Shown: piece by piece, positions 44,735-52,718 of the stretch | Position numbering within the stretch: the first letter of the stretch is position 1 | How the letters are laid out: each line of letters begins with the position of its first letter | Origin: Pelomonas baiyunensis | Lineage (GTDB): Bacteria; Pseudomonadota; Gammaproteobacteria; Burkholderiales; Burkholderiaceae_C | NCBI RefSeq assembly: GCF_043555935.1 | Contig: NZ_JBIGIB010000001.1 | Span: forward strand, 62,001-126,000 | DNA length: 64,000 nucleotides | Direction of reading: 5' to 3' | Notes under the pieces: model-generated | Seen by the model: only the letters and a program-made list of their open reading frames with translations | What the model was told of the DNA's origin: nothing | The model's database searches: none | Made by a program: the position numbers and the translations under genes

Positions 44735-44785
44735 TTGACGCTTGGGTTGGTGGGTCGTAAATTAAAAATGTTCGCGCTACCATTT
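44735..44785 (+). promoter_or_regulatory. Strong sigma-70 promoter with operator at the start site (receptor gene)
   Basis: TTGACG (44735-44740), exactly 17 bases, TAAATT (44758-44763). The 20-mer at 44766-44785 matches AAATGGTAGCGCTACCATTT at 18 of 20 positions and covers the expected start (+1 near 44770), a classical repression position. The receptor ATG is 63 bases further on. Confidence 0.72.
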
Positions 44786-44848
44786 GTGTGGGAATGGCAT
44801 CAGATTCCAGGGTGCTGCGCGAGTTCACAGAACACCAAGGAGACTTCG

Positions 44849-47800
44849 ATGACCCCCACCTCCGTCCGGCGCTCGCGCCGCTTGCCGGCTCGCCTGAGCC
44901 TGGGCACCACCTTGCTGGCCGGCCTGATTGCGCAGGCCTACGCCCAGACCCCGCCGGCCGCCAGCCCGGCCCAACCCGCCCAACTGGACGCGGTGGTGGT
45001 GACCGGCATTCGCGCGTCGCTGGAAAGCTCGGCCAACGCCAAGCGCAATTCGGTCGGCTTCATCGACGCCATCTCCGCCGAGGACATGGGCAAGTTCCCG
45101 GACAGCAACATCGCCGAGTCCATCTCGCGCATCCCCGGCGTCACGCTCACGCGTGAAATCACCGGTGAGGGCCTGCAGATCCAGATCCGCGGCCTGGGCA
45201 CCAACTTCACGCGCATCCTGCTCAACGGCGCCCCCGTCGCCTCCGCCTCCACCGGCCGCACCGACTCCGGCAGCGCCAACCGCGAGGTGGACATGGACTT
45301 CCTGCCCGGCGAGCTGTTCAGCCGGGTGACCGTGGTCAAGAGCCCGACCGCCTCCATGCTCGAAGGCGGCGCCGCCGGCATCGTGGACATGCGCAGCGCC
45401 CGGCCGTTCGACAAGAAGGGCCTGCGCAGCGCCTTCACCGTCACGGGCACCAAGAACCAGCAGGCCGACCACTGGGGCAACCGCGGGTCGGCCCTGGTCA
45501 GCAACACGTGGGGCGAGACCCTGGGCGTGCTGGCCGGCGTGGCCTGGTCCACCAACAAGGTCAAGACCACCGGCTTCGAATCCATCGGCTGGACGAACGC
45601 CAACCTGCTGGCCTCGCAAAGCAGCAGCGCCACGCGCAACAACACCGGCGGCGGCAACTGGACGATTCCTGGCACCGTGCCCGCCAACGCCGGCAACGGG
45701 CTGACCACCGGCGCCCCCATCAACGAAGCCTTCCTGCTAGCCAACAACCCCGGCCTCACCATCACGCAGCTGGACAACGCGATCATTCCGCGCCTGGGCC
45801 GCGCCATGGTGGCCGAGGGCAACCGTGACCGTCAGAACGCCATCCTGTCGGTGGAGTTCCGCCCCACGCCGCAGGCGCAGCTGTTCCTGGACACCATCTA
45901 CGGCCACAAGAAGAACACCTTCGAGCGCACCGACATCAACTGGGTGGGCCGCAACGGCTCGTCCATTCCGCTGAACCTGCAAGTGGACCGCAGCGACTGC
46001 ACGAACGGCTGCGTGGTGACCAAGGGCACCTTCGCCAACTCGCAGTACTTCCTGGAGTACCGCCCGTACACCGAAGACACCAAGTTCCAGAGCATCAACC
46101 CCGGCGCCAAGCTCAAGATCACCGACGCCATCTCGGTGGACGTGCAGGCCAACGCCACGCGCAGCGACTTCCATCGCCAGTCGCCCACGGCGCTGTTCCA
46201 GACCGTGCTGGGCTCGGGCATCACCACCCAGTACGACAACACCAGCGGCACACCCCTCATCACGGCCACCAACACGCTGACCGGCGCGAAGGACATCCTC
46301 AACACGCCCAGCTCCTTCGGCTGGAACGGCGGCCGCGTGAACGTGCAGGAAGAAAAGCGCCAGGTGCGCACCTCGGGCCTGCGCGCCGCGGTGGACATCG
46401 ACGCCGACCTGGTGGACATCAAGTTCGGCGGCGCGTTTGACAACGTGTCGCGCCGCATCAGCTCGCTCAACAACGATGCGTACTGGTCCAACATCGTCTG
46501 TGGCCGCAACCTCAACGTCTACCTGCCGGCCCCCAACACCACCAACAAGAACGGCTGCAACGGCACCGGCGTGGCCGGCTCCGCCGCGGCGGACTACCCC
46601 GGCTACGGCACCGGCGCCACGGCCGGCGCCACCACGCCGCTGCAGTACCTGGGTTCGGCGATTCCGAACGCAGCGATTCCGGGCTACCTGACGCCCAACG
46701 CGCGCGGCTTCGTCGCGCTGGACTGGGCCCGCTTTGCCAAGGACGCCAACTACGCTGCCGCGCATGAAACCGCGGTGCCCGGCACCGGCGGCACCAACAC
46801 CGGCGTGAACCCCGGCTACATCCAGGAGAAGGTGACCTCGGTGTTCACCGAGCTGAACGGCGAGACCCAGCTGCTGGGCAACAACCTGCGCTACAACGCC
46901 GGCATGCGCTACGCGACGACGGAGCAGACCTTCGCCACGCTCAGCGCCCCGGCCGACCCGCGCAACGCCACGCTGCTGGACGGCGGCCGCTACGCCACGC
47001 CGGTGGTGGAGAGCTACACCAGCACCACCTACGCCAACTTCCTGCCCTCGGCGAGCGTGGCCTACAACCTGCGCTCCAACGTGCTGGCGCGGGGCTCGAT
47101 GTCCAAGACCATTACGCGCGCCGACCCCACCTCGCTGCGCGCGCTGTCGGCCAGCTTCACCGACCCCTCGGCCCAGAACGGCACGCTCACCAACCCGGAC
47201 CTCAAGCCCTACGAGTCCAAGAACACCGACCTGGGCCTGGAGTGGTACACCGGCCGTGAAGGCTACGTGGCGCTGGCCTGGTTCAAGAAGGACATCAAGG
47301 GCTTCACCGGCACCGCCAACTTCAGCGTGCCGTTCAGCGCGCTCAACCAGTACGGCATCAACTGGACCAACGGCCTGAGCCGTGACCAGCGCCGTGCGCT
47401 GTACATCCGCGCCGGCTACGCCAACCCGCCGGCTGACCTGGACGCACTGCCCACGGGCCAGGCGCTGGTGGACATCAACAACCTGCCCATCACGCTGTCG
47501 CAAACGCAGAACTCGTCGGACGTGCTGCACATCAAGGGCCTGGAGTTCACCGTGCAGCAGCCGCTGGACGTGCTGACCAGCTACCTGAAGGGCTTTGGCG
47601 TCAGCGCCAACTACACCCGCGTGAAGCAGTCGGGCGCCAACCAGGCCTACGGCGTGCCGCCGCACACCTACAACCTGGCCGCGTACTACGAAGGCCGCTG
47701 GGGTGGCATGCGCGTGACCAAGAACTTCACCAAGGGCTCGCAAAGCTCTGGCGCGGGCCAGAACGGCATCACCGCGGCGGCATTCTTCGGCACCGACTAT

Positions 47801-48004
47801 GCGCAGGTGGACTTCACCTCGCGCCTGAACCTGGGCGAGATCCTGGGCTCGACCTTCGGCTGGAAGAAGGACCTGCAAGCCACGTTCGACGTGTTCAACG
47901 TGACGCGCGCCTCGCAGCGCACCAACTTCCAGTTCGCCAACGCGCCTTACGCCATCTACGAGCCGGGCCGCACCTACCAGGTGGGTTTGCGCGCCAGCTT
48001 CTGA
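44849..48004 (+). CDS. Large TonB-dependent receptor, predicted glucuronoxylan-oligosaccharide uptake
   Basis: 1051 residues with a signal peptide ending AQAYA (about residue 31), plug domain from LDAVVVTGIRASLESS including DMGKFPDSNIAESISRIPGV, and a large barrel ending in VGLRASF. The plug sequence is the TIGR01782 type found in carbohydrate loci of Caulobacter and Xanthomonas. Start at 44849 has AAGGAGA seven bases upstream. The operator at its promoter links it to GH67, GH115 and the xyl operon, supporting (glucurono)xylooligosaccharides as substrate. Confidence 0.9.
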   Translation: MTPTSVRRSRRLPARLSLGTTLLAGLIAQAYAQTPPAASPAQPAQLDAVVVTGIRASLESSANAKRNSVGFIDAISAEDMGKFPDSNIAESISRIPGVTLTREITGEGLQIQIRGLGTNFTRILLNGAPVASASTGRTDSGSANREVDMDFLPGELFSRVTVVKSPTASMLEGGAAGIVDMRSARPFDKKGLRSAFTVTGTKNQQADHWGNRGSALVSNTWGETLGVLAGVAWSTNKVKTTGFESIGWTNANLLASQSSSATRNNTGGGNWTIPGTVPANAGNGLTTGAPINEAFLLANNPGLTITQLDNAIIPRLGRAMVAEGNRDRQNAILSVEFRPTPQAQLFLDTIYGHKKNTFERTDINWVGRNGSSIPLNLQVDRSDCTNGCVVTKGTFANSQYFLEYRPYTEDTKFQSINPGAKLKITDAISVDVQANATRSDFHRQSPTALFQTVLGSGITTQYDNTSGTPLITATNTLTGAKDILNTPSSFGWNGGRVNVQEEKRQVRTSGLRAAVDIDADLVDIKFGGAFDNVSRRISSLNNDAYWSNIVCGRNLNVYLPAPNTTNKNGCNGTGVAGSAAADYPGYGTGATAGATTPLQYLGSAIPNAAIPGYLTPNARGFVALDWARFAKDANYAAAHETAVPGTGGTNTGVNPGYIQEKVTSVFTELNGETQLLGNNLRYNAGMRYATTEQTFATLSAPADPRNATLLDGGRYATPVVESYTSTTYANFLPSASVAYNLRSNVLARGSMSKTITRADPTSLRALSASFTDPSAQNGTLTNPDLKPYESKNTDLGLEWYTGREGYVALAWFKKDIKGFTGTANFSVPFSALNQYGINWTNGLSRDQRRALYIRAGYANPPADLDALPTGQALVDINNLPITLSQTQNSSDVLHIKGLEFTVQQPLDVLTSYLKGFGVSANYTRVKQSGANQAYGVPPHTYNLAAYYEGRWGGMRVTKNFTKGSQSSGAGQNGITAAAFFGTDYAQVDFTSRLNLGEILGSTFGWKKDLQATFDVFNVTRASQRTNFQFANAPYAIYEPGRTYQVGLRASF

Positions 48005-48062
48005 TCCGCTGACGGCTGTGTCTCCGACGGCGGCCCGGGTGTGGGACGCCGACGGACTTTCG

Positions 48063-48101
48063 ATGAGGGCCCCCGCATCCCTGCGGGGCCCTCATTTTTT
48101 T
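48063..48101 (+). terminator. Intrinsic terminator after the TonB receptor
   Basis: Stem ATGAGGGCCCC(C)GCA / TGCGGGGCCCTCAT with a one-base bulge and short loop is followed by seven T. It lies about 60 bases after the receptor stop. This is the clearest Rho-independent terminator in the window. Confidence 0.9.
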
Positions 48102-48167
48102 GAGCGGCGCTTTCCAGCGCCACGCAGCGCGTCTCAGCGCGTCTCAGCGCCGCCTGGCGTCACAGGC

Positions 48168-48602
48168 TCAGTCGCGCGTGATCACGTCGCGGTGCATGGG
48201 CGCCAGCCGGGCCAGCATGGCGTTCTGCGCGTCGAACGGAATGCCGCGTGCGTCCATGCTCTGCTGCAGCACCTCCACCAGGGCGTTGAAGTCGCGCCGG
48301 CCGATGGCCATGTCGGCGTGGGCCTCCTTCATGGGCACGCCTTTGTAGACGCAGGGGCCGCCGGCCTGCTGGCACAGCTGCTCGGTGAGCTGGGTGACCA
48401 GGTTGTCGCGGTTGGTGTTCTTGAAGAACGGCGCCATGCGGGCATCCGCCACCAGGCGGGTGACGAAGTCCTGCATCACGGCCTGGATGCCGGCCTTCTG
48501 GCCCCAGGCACGGTAGAGGCTGTCGTCAGCGGTTTGGGCGTGGGCGGCGCCGATCAGGCCCGCGGCGGTCAGCGCCAGCAGGGCGCGCAAGGGGTGCTTC
48601 AT
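48168..48602 (-). CDS. Exported group 1 truncated haemoglobin
   Basis: 144 residues: signal peptide (to about residue 22), then a truncated globin with FF at the B helix and proximal histidine H95 in EAHADMAIG. Two cysteines (QLCQQAGGPC) may form a disulfide, consistent with the periplasm. It follows the DUF3034 gene by 23 bp. Such exported globins bind O2, NO or peroxide; role here unknown. Confidence 0.87.
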   Translation of the reverse strand: MKHPLRALLALTAAGLIGAAHAQTADDSLYRAWGQKAGIQAVMQDFVTRLVADARMAPFFKNTNRDNLVTQLTEQLCQQAGGPCVYKGVPMKEAHADMAIGRRDFNALVEVLQQSMDARGIPFDAQNAMLARLAPMHRDVITRD

Positions 48603-48625
48603 GGCAATCTCCAAAAGGGGCGTGT

Positions 48626-49528
48626 TCAGAACGCGAACTGGGCCGACAGGTAGGCCCCCGTCTGGCGCTTGGGCTGCACGACCGGGGCGATGCGACCCAG
48701 GTCCACGTACGCGGCGGTGAGCGACACCTGCTTGCTCGGGGCCCAGGCCACGAACACGTCGTACCAGGCGTTCTCTTTGAGTGCGCCTTCGCCCAGCACC
48801 GAGCGGTTGAGGTTGTCGGGCTTGGCGCGGAACTCCGCCCCCACGGCCACGTTCTTGGCCAGCAGCTTGGCCACCGACAGCTCCGGCTTGATCTGGTGGC
48901 TGCGCCCTTGCGCACCGCCAAAGCCCAACAGGCCGTTCTGGTTGGCCTGCGTGGCGCGCAGCGTCAGGTTCACCAGCACGCCCGGCGCCAGGAACAGTTT
49001 GGTGGCGCTCACGTACACATCCGTGCCCGAACGCTTGGCGCCCAGCGGGCCGAACAGCGTGGGGCCCAGCGCGCCGACGTGGGCGGTCTTGTGCTCCAGC
49101 CCCACGGCCACTTGCGGCATCCAGGTGTCGCTGTCCAGCACGGCGTCGCCGGCCACGCGCAGCTTCACGCCCAGGATGTCTTGCTTCAGGTGCAGGCCGC
49201 TCAGGCCCAGCGGCGCCAGGTTGTCGCGCGTGTCCAGGTCTTGCCGGGCCAGGGACACCTCCAGCCGGTCGTTCCAGCTCGCGGCCACGCCGTAGGTTTT
49301 CAGGGCGTAGTCGCCGGTTTTCACGCCGGTCAGGAAGGCGGTGCCGCCCCACTCGCCGGCGGTGGCGTAGCTGCCGGTCACGGCCCAGGGGGTGAGACCC
49401 CCGCCGGCCGCGCCGTCGATGGAACTGACGCCGCCGGTCAGCAGCAATTTGCCGTCGCCCGCGTGGGCGGCGCCGGCGAGGCCCACCGCCAGGGCGGCGG
49501 TGGCTGCGAGGGAAACACGCAATGTCAT
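48626..49528 (-). CDS. DUF3034-family outer-membrane beta-barrel protein
   Basis: 300 residues: signal peptide (to about residue 23), the family hallmark LLTGGVSSIDGAAGGGLTPWA, and alternating amphipathic strands ending in a C-terminal Phe (LSAQFAF), as in outer-membrane porins. Function unknown. It forms an operon with the globin gene and has a promoter matching that of the ECF sigma operon. Confidence 0.85.
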   Translation of the reverse strand: MTLRVSLAATAALAVGLAGAAHAGDGKLLLTGGVSSIDGAAGGGLTPWAVTGSYATAGEWGGTAFLTGVKTGDYALKTYGVAASWNDRLEVSLARQDLDTRDNLAPLGLSGLHLKQDILGVKLRVAGDAVLDSDTWMPQVAVGLEHKTAHVGALGPTLFGPLGAKRSGTDVYVSATKLFLAPGVLVNLTLRATQANQNGLLGFGGAQGRSHQIKPELSVAKLLAKNVAVGAEFRAKPDNLNRSVLGEGALKENAWYDVFVAWAPSKQVSLTAAYVDLGRIAPVVQPKRQTGAYLSAQFAF

Positions 49529-49560
49529 GGAGGGCTCCAGTCGTTGAAGGGTGAACCGGC

Positions 49561-49658
49561 CTAGCTACGCCGGCTGGCACGGTTTGGATGCAGCCCGCGA
49601 TGAAAAAAATTTTTCGGGCAGGTTCGTGCATCCGGCCGCCGGGGGCCAGCGTAGTTGG
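49561..49658. promoter_or_regulatory. Symmetric divergent ECF-type promoters GCATCC-N18-TAG
   Basis: Plus strand: GCATCC (49628-49633), 18 bases, TAGTTGG (49652-49658), toward the sigma gene. Minus strand: GCATCC (49591-49586), 18 bases, TAGCTAG (49567-49561), toward the DUF3034 gene. Both -35 boxes lie exactly 18 bases from the A7/T5 junction at 49609/49610. Similar in layout to ECF promoters of the TGATCC-N18-TAAGA kind. Confidence 0.65.
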
Positions 49659-49754
49659 TGCATGTCCAGGTTGTTCACTGCGTCCCCCGTGGCTTGTGTC
49701 AACAATTGGGGGGCCGCGCGGCTTTTGGATCGCCGGCCTCACTTGCGAGACGCC

Positions 49755-50432
49755 ATGCCCGCTGTTGCACCCGCTGCTGCCCCCACCCCGGCCCCTGCCG
49801 CCGACGTCGACGACCCCGGCGGCCTGGCCGCGTTGATGGCCCGCGTCGCGCTGAGCGACCGCACCGCCTTCGAGGCGCTGTACCGCGCCACCAGCGGCGC
49901 GCTGCTGGCCGTGATCGCTCGCGTGGTGGGCGACCGCGCCCAGGCTGAAGAGGTGCTGCAGGAGGTCTACGTCACGGTCTGGCGTTCGGCCTCGGGCTAC
50001 AACCCCGCGCTGGGGCGCCCCATGACCTGGCTGATGAGCATGGCCCGCAACCGCGCCATCGACAGCATGCGCCGGCGCAGCCGGACCCCCGACACCGTCA
50101 GCCGCCACGCGGTGGCAGACGACGGCGAGACCGAGGTGGACCTGCTGGAGCAATTGCCCGACACGGCCGCCGGCCCGATGGCGCTGCTGGAGCAGGCCCG
50201 CTCGCAACTGGCGCTGGAGCACTGCATGGAGGGCTTGGCCGAGCGTCAACGCGCGAGCCTCGCCCTGGCCTACTACGACGGCCTGTCGCACGCCGAGGTG
50301 GCCGAAGAACTGGCCCAGCCGCTGGGCACCATCAAGAGCTGGATTCGCCGGGGCCTGCAAAGCCTGCGCGATTGCCTGGACCGCGCCGCGCGCGGCCCCA
50401 GAGGCACCACCCAGCCCTCAGGAGCGAAGTGA
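49755..50432 (+). CDS. ECF-type RNA polymerase sigma factor (SigK-like)
   Basis: 225 residues. Region 2 (VLQEVYVTVWRSASGYNP, then GRPMTWLMSMARNRAIDSMR) and region 4 (LSHAEVAEELAQPLGTIKSW) are clear. The N-terminus is Ala/Pro-rich; ATG 49755 is preferred, about 95 bases after the predicted -10. The adjacent anti-sigma gene begins at the next base after the stop. The group pairs with RskA-like anti-sigma factors and senses envelope or redox stress. Confidence 0.92.
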   Translation: MPAVAPAAAPTPAPAADVDDPGGLAALMARVALSDRTAFEALYRATSGALLAVIARVVGDRAQAEEVLQEVYVTVWRSASGYNPALGRPMTWLMSMARNRAIDSMRRRSRTPDTVSRHAVADDGETEVDLLEQLPDTAAGPMALLEQARSQLALEHCMEGLAERQRASLALAYYDGLSHAEVAEELAQPLGTIKSWIRRGLQSLRDCLDRAARGPRGTTQPSGAK

Positions 50433-51113
50433 ATGGACTACAGCAACCGCCGATTGGCCGATCAACTCGCCGCCGAGTACGCGCTGGGCACCCTGCGTGG
50501 GGGCGCGCGCCGCCGCCTGCAGCAACTGCTGCCCGCCCACCCCACGCTGGCCGCGGCCGTGCGGGCCTGGGAGGCGCGCGTGAACACCCTGGCGGCGCCG
50601 GTGCCGGACCTGCCTCCCAGCCCGCGCGTGTGGCAGCAGCTGCAGGCCCGCCTGTTCGGGCCTGCCCAGGCGCCGCTGCGCTGGTGGCAGCAGCTCGCGC
50701 TGTGGCGCGGGGTGTCGGGCCTGGCGCTCACCGCGGTGCTGGCGCTCGGGGTGTGGGTGTTGCAGCCCGTGCCCGTACAGCCGCCCCTGGTGGTGGTGCT
50801 GCAAGGCACGCCCGATGGTGCCGCGCTGGTGCCCGCCGGGTTTGTCGCCAGCGTCAGCGGTGACGGCCGGGCGCTGGTGCTCAAGCCGCTGGGCGAGGCG
50901 CGGCTGACCGCAGGGCAGGCCCTGGAGCTCTGGGCCGTGCCGCCGGGGGCCGCGCCGCGTTCGCTGGGCCTGGTGTCGGCTCGGGCGGCCACCACGGTGC
51001 TGCGGTCCGACGTGGTGCGCGGCGCGCAGGCGCTGGCGGTCAGCGTGGAGCCCACCGGCGGTTCGCCCACCGGGGCGCCCACCGGGCCGGTGGTGTCGGT
51101 CGGGTCTATTTAA
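50433..51113 (+). CDS. RskA-family membrane anti-sigma factor
   Basis: 226 residues: N-terminal zinc-less anti-sigma domain (LADQLAAEYALGTLRGGARRR), one transmembrane helix (about residues 90-110, GVSGLALTAVLALGVWVL), and a periplasmic anti-sigma-K domain (GQALELWAVPPG). It should hold the sigma factor at the membrane. Directly coupled to the sigma gene. Confidence 0.9.
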   Translation: MDYSNRRLADQLAAEYALGTLRGGARRRLQQLLPAHPTLAAAVRAWEARVNTLAAPVPDLPPSPRVWQQLQARLFGPAQAPLRWWQQLALWRGVSGLALTAVLALGVWVLQPVPVQPPLVVVLQGTPDGAALVPAGFVASVSGDGRALVLKPLGEARLTAGQALELWAVPPGAAPRSLGLVSARAATTVLRSDVVRGAQALAVSVEPTGGSPTGAPTGPVVSVGSI

Positions 51114-51190
51114 GGCGCCCGGGTCGGGGCGTGCATCCAAAGCGCGGTGCGCTGCGTAGGTGGGGCATCTTGACTGCCTGGAGTGCCGAC

Positions 51191-51898
51191 ATGAACGCCA
51201 TCACGAACCCCGCCGCTGGGGCCCGCTCCCCCTTCAACGCCGTCCGACTGGCCGGGTGCATGGCCGGGTGGATGGCCGCCTGCCTGGTGCTGCTCGCCCC
51301 GGCGGCTCGGGCGGCTGATTTGACCGTGCGCGTGCTGGACAAAAACGGCCAGCCCCTGCCGGACGCGGTGGTGCTGGTCACCAGTGCCGGTGTGGGTGCG
51401 CACCCGGCCCCGTTGATGGAAGCCACCATCAAGCAAGAAAAGCTGCGCTTCAAGCCCGCCCTCACGGTGGTGCACCCCGGTGCGCGCGTCACGTTCACCA
51501 ACCAGGACGCCTGGGACCACCACGTCATCTTTGGCTTGATGGGGCCCGGGGGCTTCTACCTGGACACGGCGCAAAACCAGCAGCTGCGTCTGGCGGGCAA
51601 GGTGGGCGAGACCGTGGCGCAAGACACCCGGGTCCTGGCCAAGCCAGGCGGCTATTTGCTGGGCTGCCACCTGCACAGCTCCATGCGAGGGTTCTTGTAC
51701 GTGGCCGACACGCCCTGGGCGCAGGCCACGGACGCTGACGGCCGCGTCACCCTGACCGGCGTGCCCGTGGGGCCCGCCAACGTGCGGGTGTGGCACGCCG
51801 ACCAATTGATGGATGCGGCGCCGCTGCTGGCCCAGGTGCCGGCCGCCGGCACGGCGGTGGTGCTGAACACGGCGGTGCTGCCGCAGAAGCGGCGCTGA
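51191..51898 (+). CDS. Exported cupredoxin-like copper protein
   Basis: 235 residues. Signal peptide (to about residue 41), then a plastocyanin-like domain with type 1 copper ligands His110 or His111 (WDHHV), C159, H162 and M165 (GCHLHSSM), followed by a carboxypeptidase-regulatory-like beta-sandwich. Annotated in relatives as methylamine-utilisation or plastocyanin-like protein. 77 bp after the anti-sigma gene, probably same operon. May carry electrons or bind copper in the periplasm. Confidence 0.83.
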   Translation: MNAITNPAAGARSPFNAVRLAGCMAGWMAACLVLLAPAARAADLTVRVLDKNGQPLPDAVVLVTSAGVGAHPAPLMEATIKQEKLRFKPALTVVHPGARVTFTNQDAWDHHVIFGLMGPGGFYLDTAQNQQLRLAGKVGETVAQDTRVLAKPGGYLLGCHLHSSMRGFLYVADTPWAQATDADGRVTLTGVPVGPANVRVWHADQLMDAAPLLAQVPAAGTAVVLNTAVLPQKRR

Positions 51899-51909
51899 CG
51901 CCGCCGTGC

Positions 51910-51939
51910 ATCAGCACTGAATCAGCACTGAATCGGCAC
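51910..51939. repeat. Tandem 11-mers ATCAGCACTGA
   Basis: Two exact copies and a partial third lie just after the cupredoxin stop, followed by a CGGGCA/TGCCCG hairpin around 51957-51974. Together they occupy the short convergent gap before livF and may form the 3' end. Confidence 0.4.
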
Positions 51940-51986
51940 GGGAAGGACACGCCAGCCGGGCAGCCGGGTGCCCGGGCGCTCAGCCC

Positions 51987-52718
51987 TCAGCCCTTGTGCC
52001 CGGCGCCCAGGTAGGTTTCGATCACCCGCGGGTCGGCGGCGAGTTGGTCGGCCGGGCCGCTCAGCACCAGCTCGCCGGTCTCCAGCACATGGCCGTGGTC
52101 GGCCACGCGCAGGGCGGCGCGGGCGTTCTGCTCCACCAGCAGGATGCTCACGCCGGTGGCGCGCAGCGCGTCGACGATGGTGAAGATCTCGCGCACGATC
52201 AGCGGCGCCAGGCCCAGGCTGGGTTCGTCCAGCATCAGCAGTTTGGGCTGCCCCATCAGCGCCCGGCCCAGGGCCAGCATTTGCCGCTCGCCGCCCGACA
52301 GGGTGCCGGCCGCCTGGGCGCGGCGTTCCTTCAGCCGCGGGAAGCGGGCATACACGCCCTCCAGCCCGTCGCGCCAGCGCTTGTCGCCTAGCGCCTTGGG
52401 GCGCCAGCCGCCCAGCAGCAGGTTGTCTTCCACGCTCATGGTGCCGAACAGCTCGCGCTTCTCGGGCACCAGGGCCAGGCCGGCGAGCACACGCTCTTCC
52501 AGCGTCAGGCGCGAGATGTCTTCACCGGCAAAGCGCAGCGTGGTGCTGCGCGACGGGATCAGGCCCATCAGCGCGCCCAGCAGCGTGCTCTTGCCTGCGC
52601 CGTTGGGGCCAATCACGGTGACCACGCTCTTCTCAGCGGCCGAGAAGCTCAGCCCCTGCAGCACTTCCGCGCGGCCGTAGCCGGCGTGCAGGTCTTGCAC
52701 TTGCAGCAGCGCGCTCAT
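51987..52718 (-). CDS. livF: Branched-chain amino-acid-type ABC transporter ATPase
   Basis: 243 residues. Walker A GPNGAGKST, signature LSGGERQ and Walker B LLMLDEPSLGL are intact. LivF-type ATPases energise uptake of branched-chain amino acids, or in variants urea, amides or aromatic acids. Overlaps the upstream fused gene by four bases. No periplasmic binding protein is in the window, so the cargo is open. Confidence 0.9.
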   Translation of the reverse strand: MSALLQVQDLHAGYGRAEVLQGLSFSAAEKSVVTVIGPNGAGKSTLLGALMGLIPSRSTTLRFAGEDISRLTLEERVLAGLALVPEKRELFGTMSVEDNLLLGGWRPKALGDKRWRDGLEGVYARFPRLKERRAQAAGTLSGGERQMLALGRALMGQPKLLMLDEPSLGLAPLIVREIFTIVDALRATGVSILLVEQNARAALRVADHGHVLETGELVLSGPADQLAADPRVIETYLGAGHKG

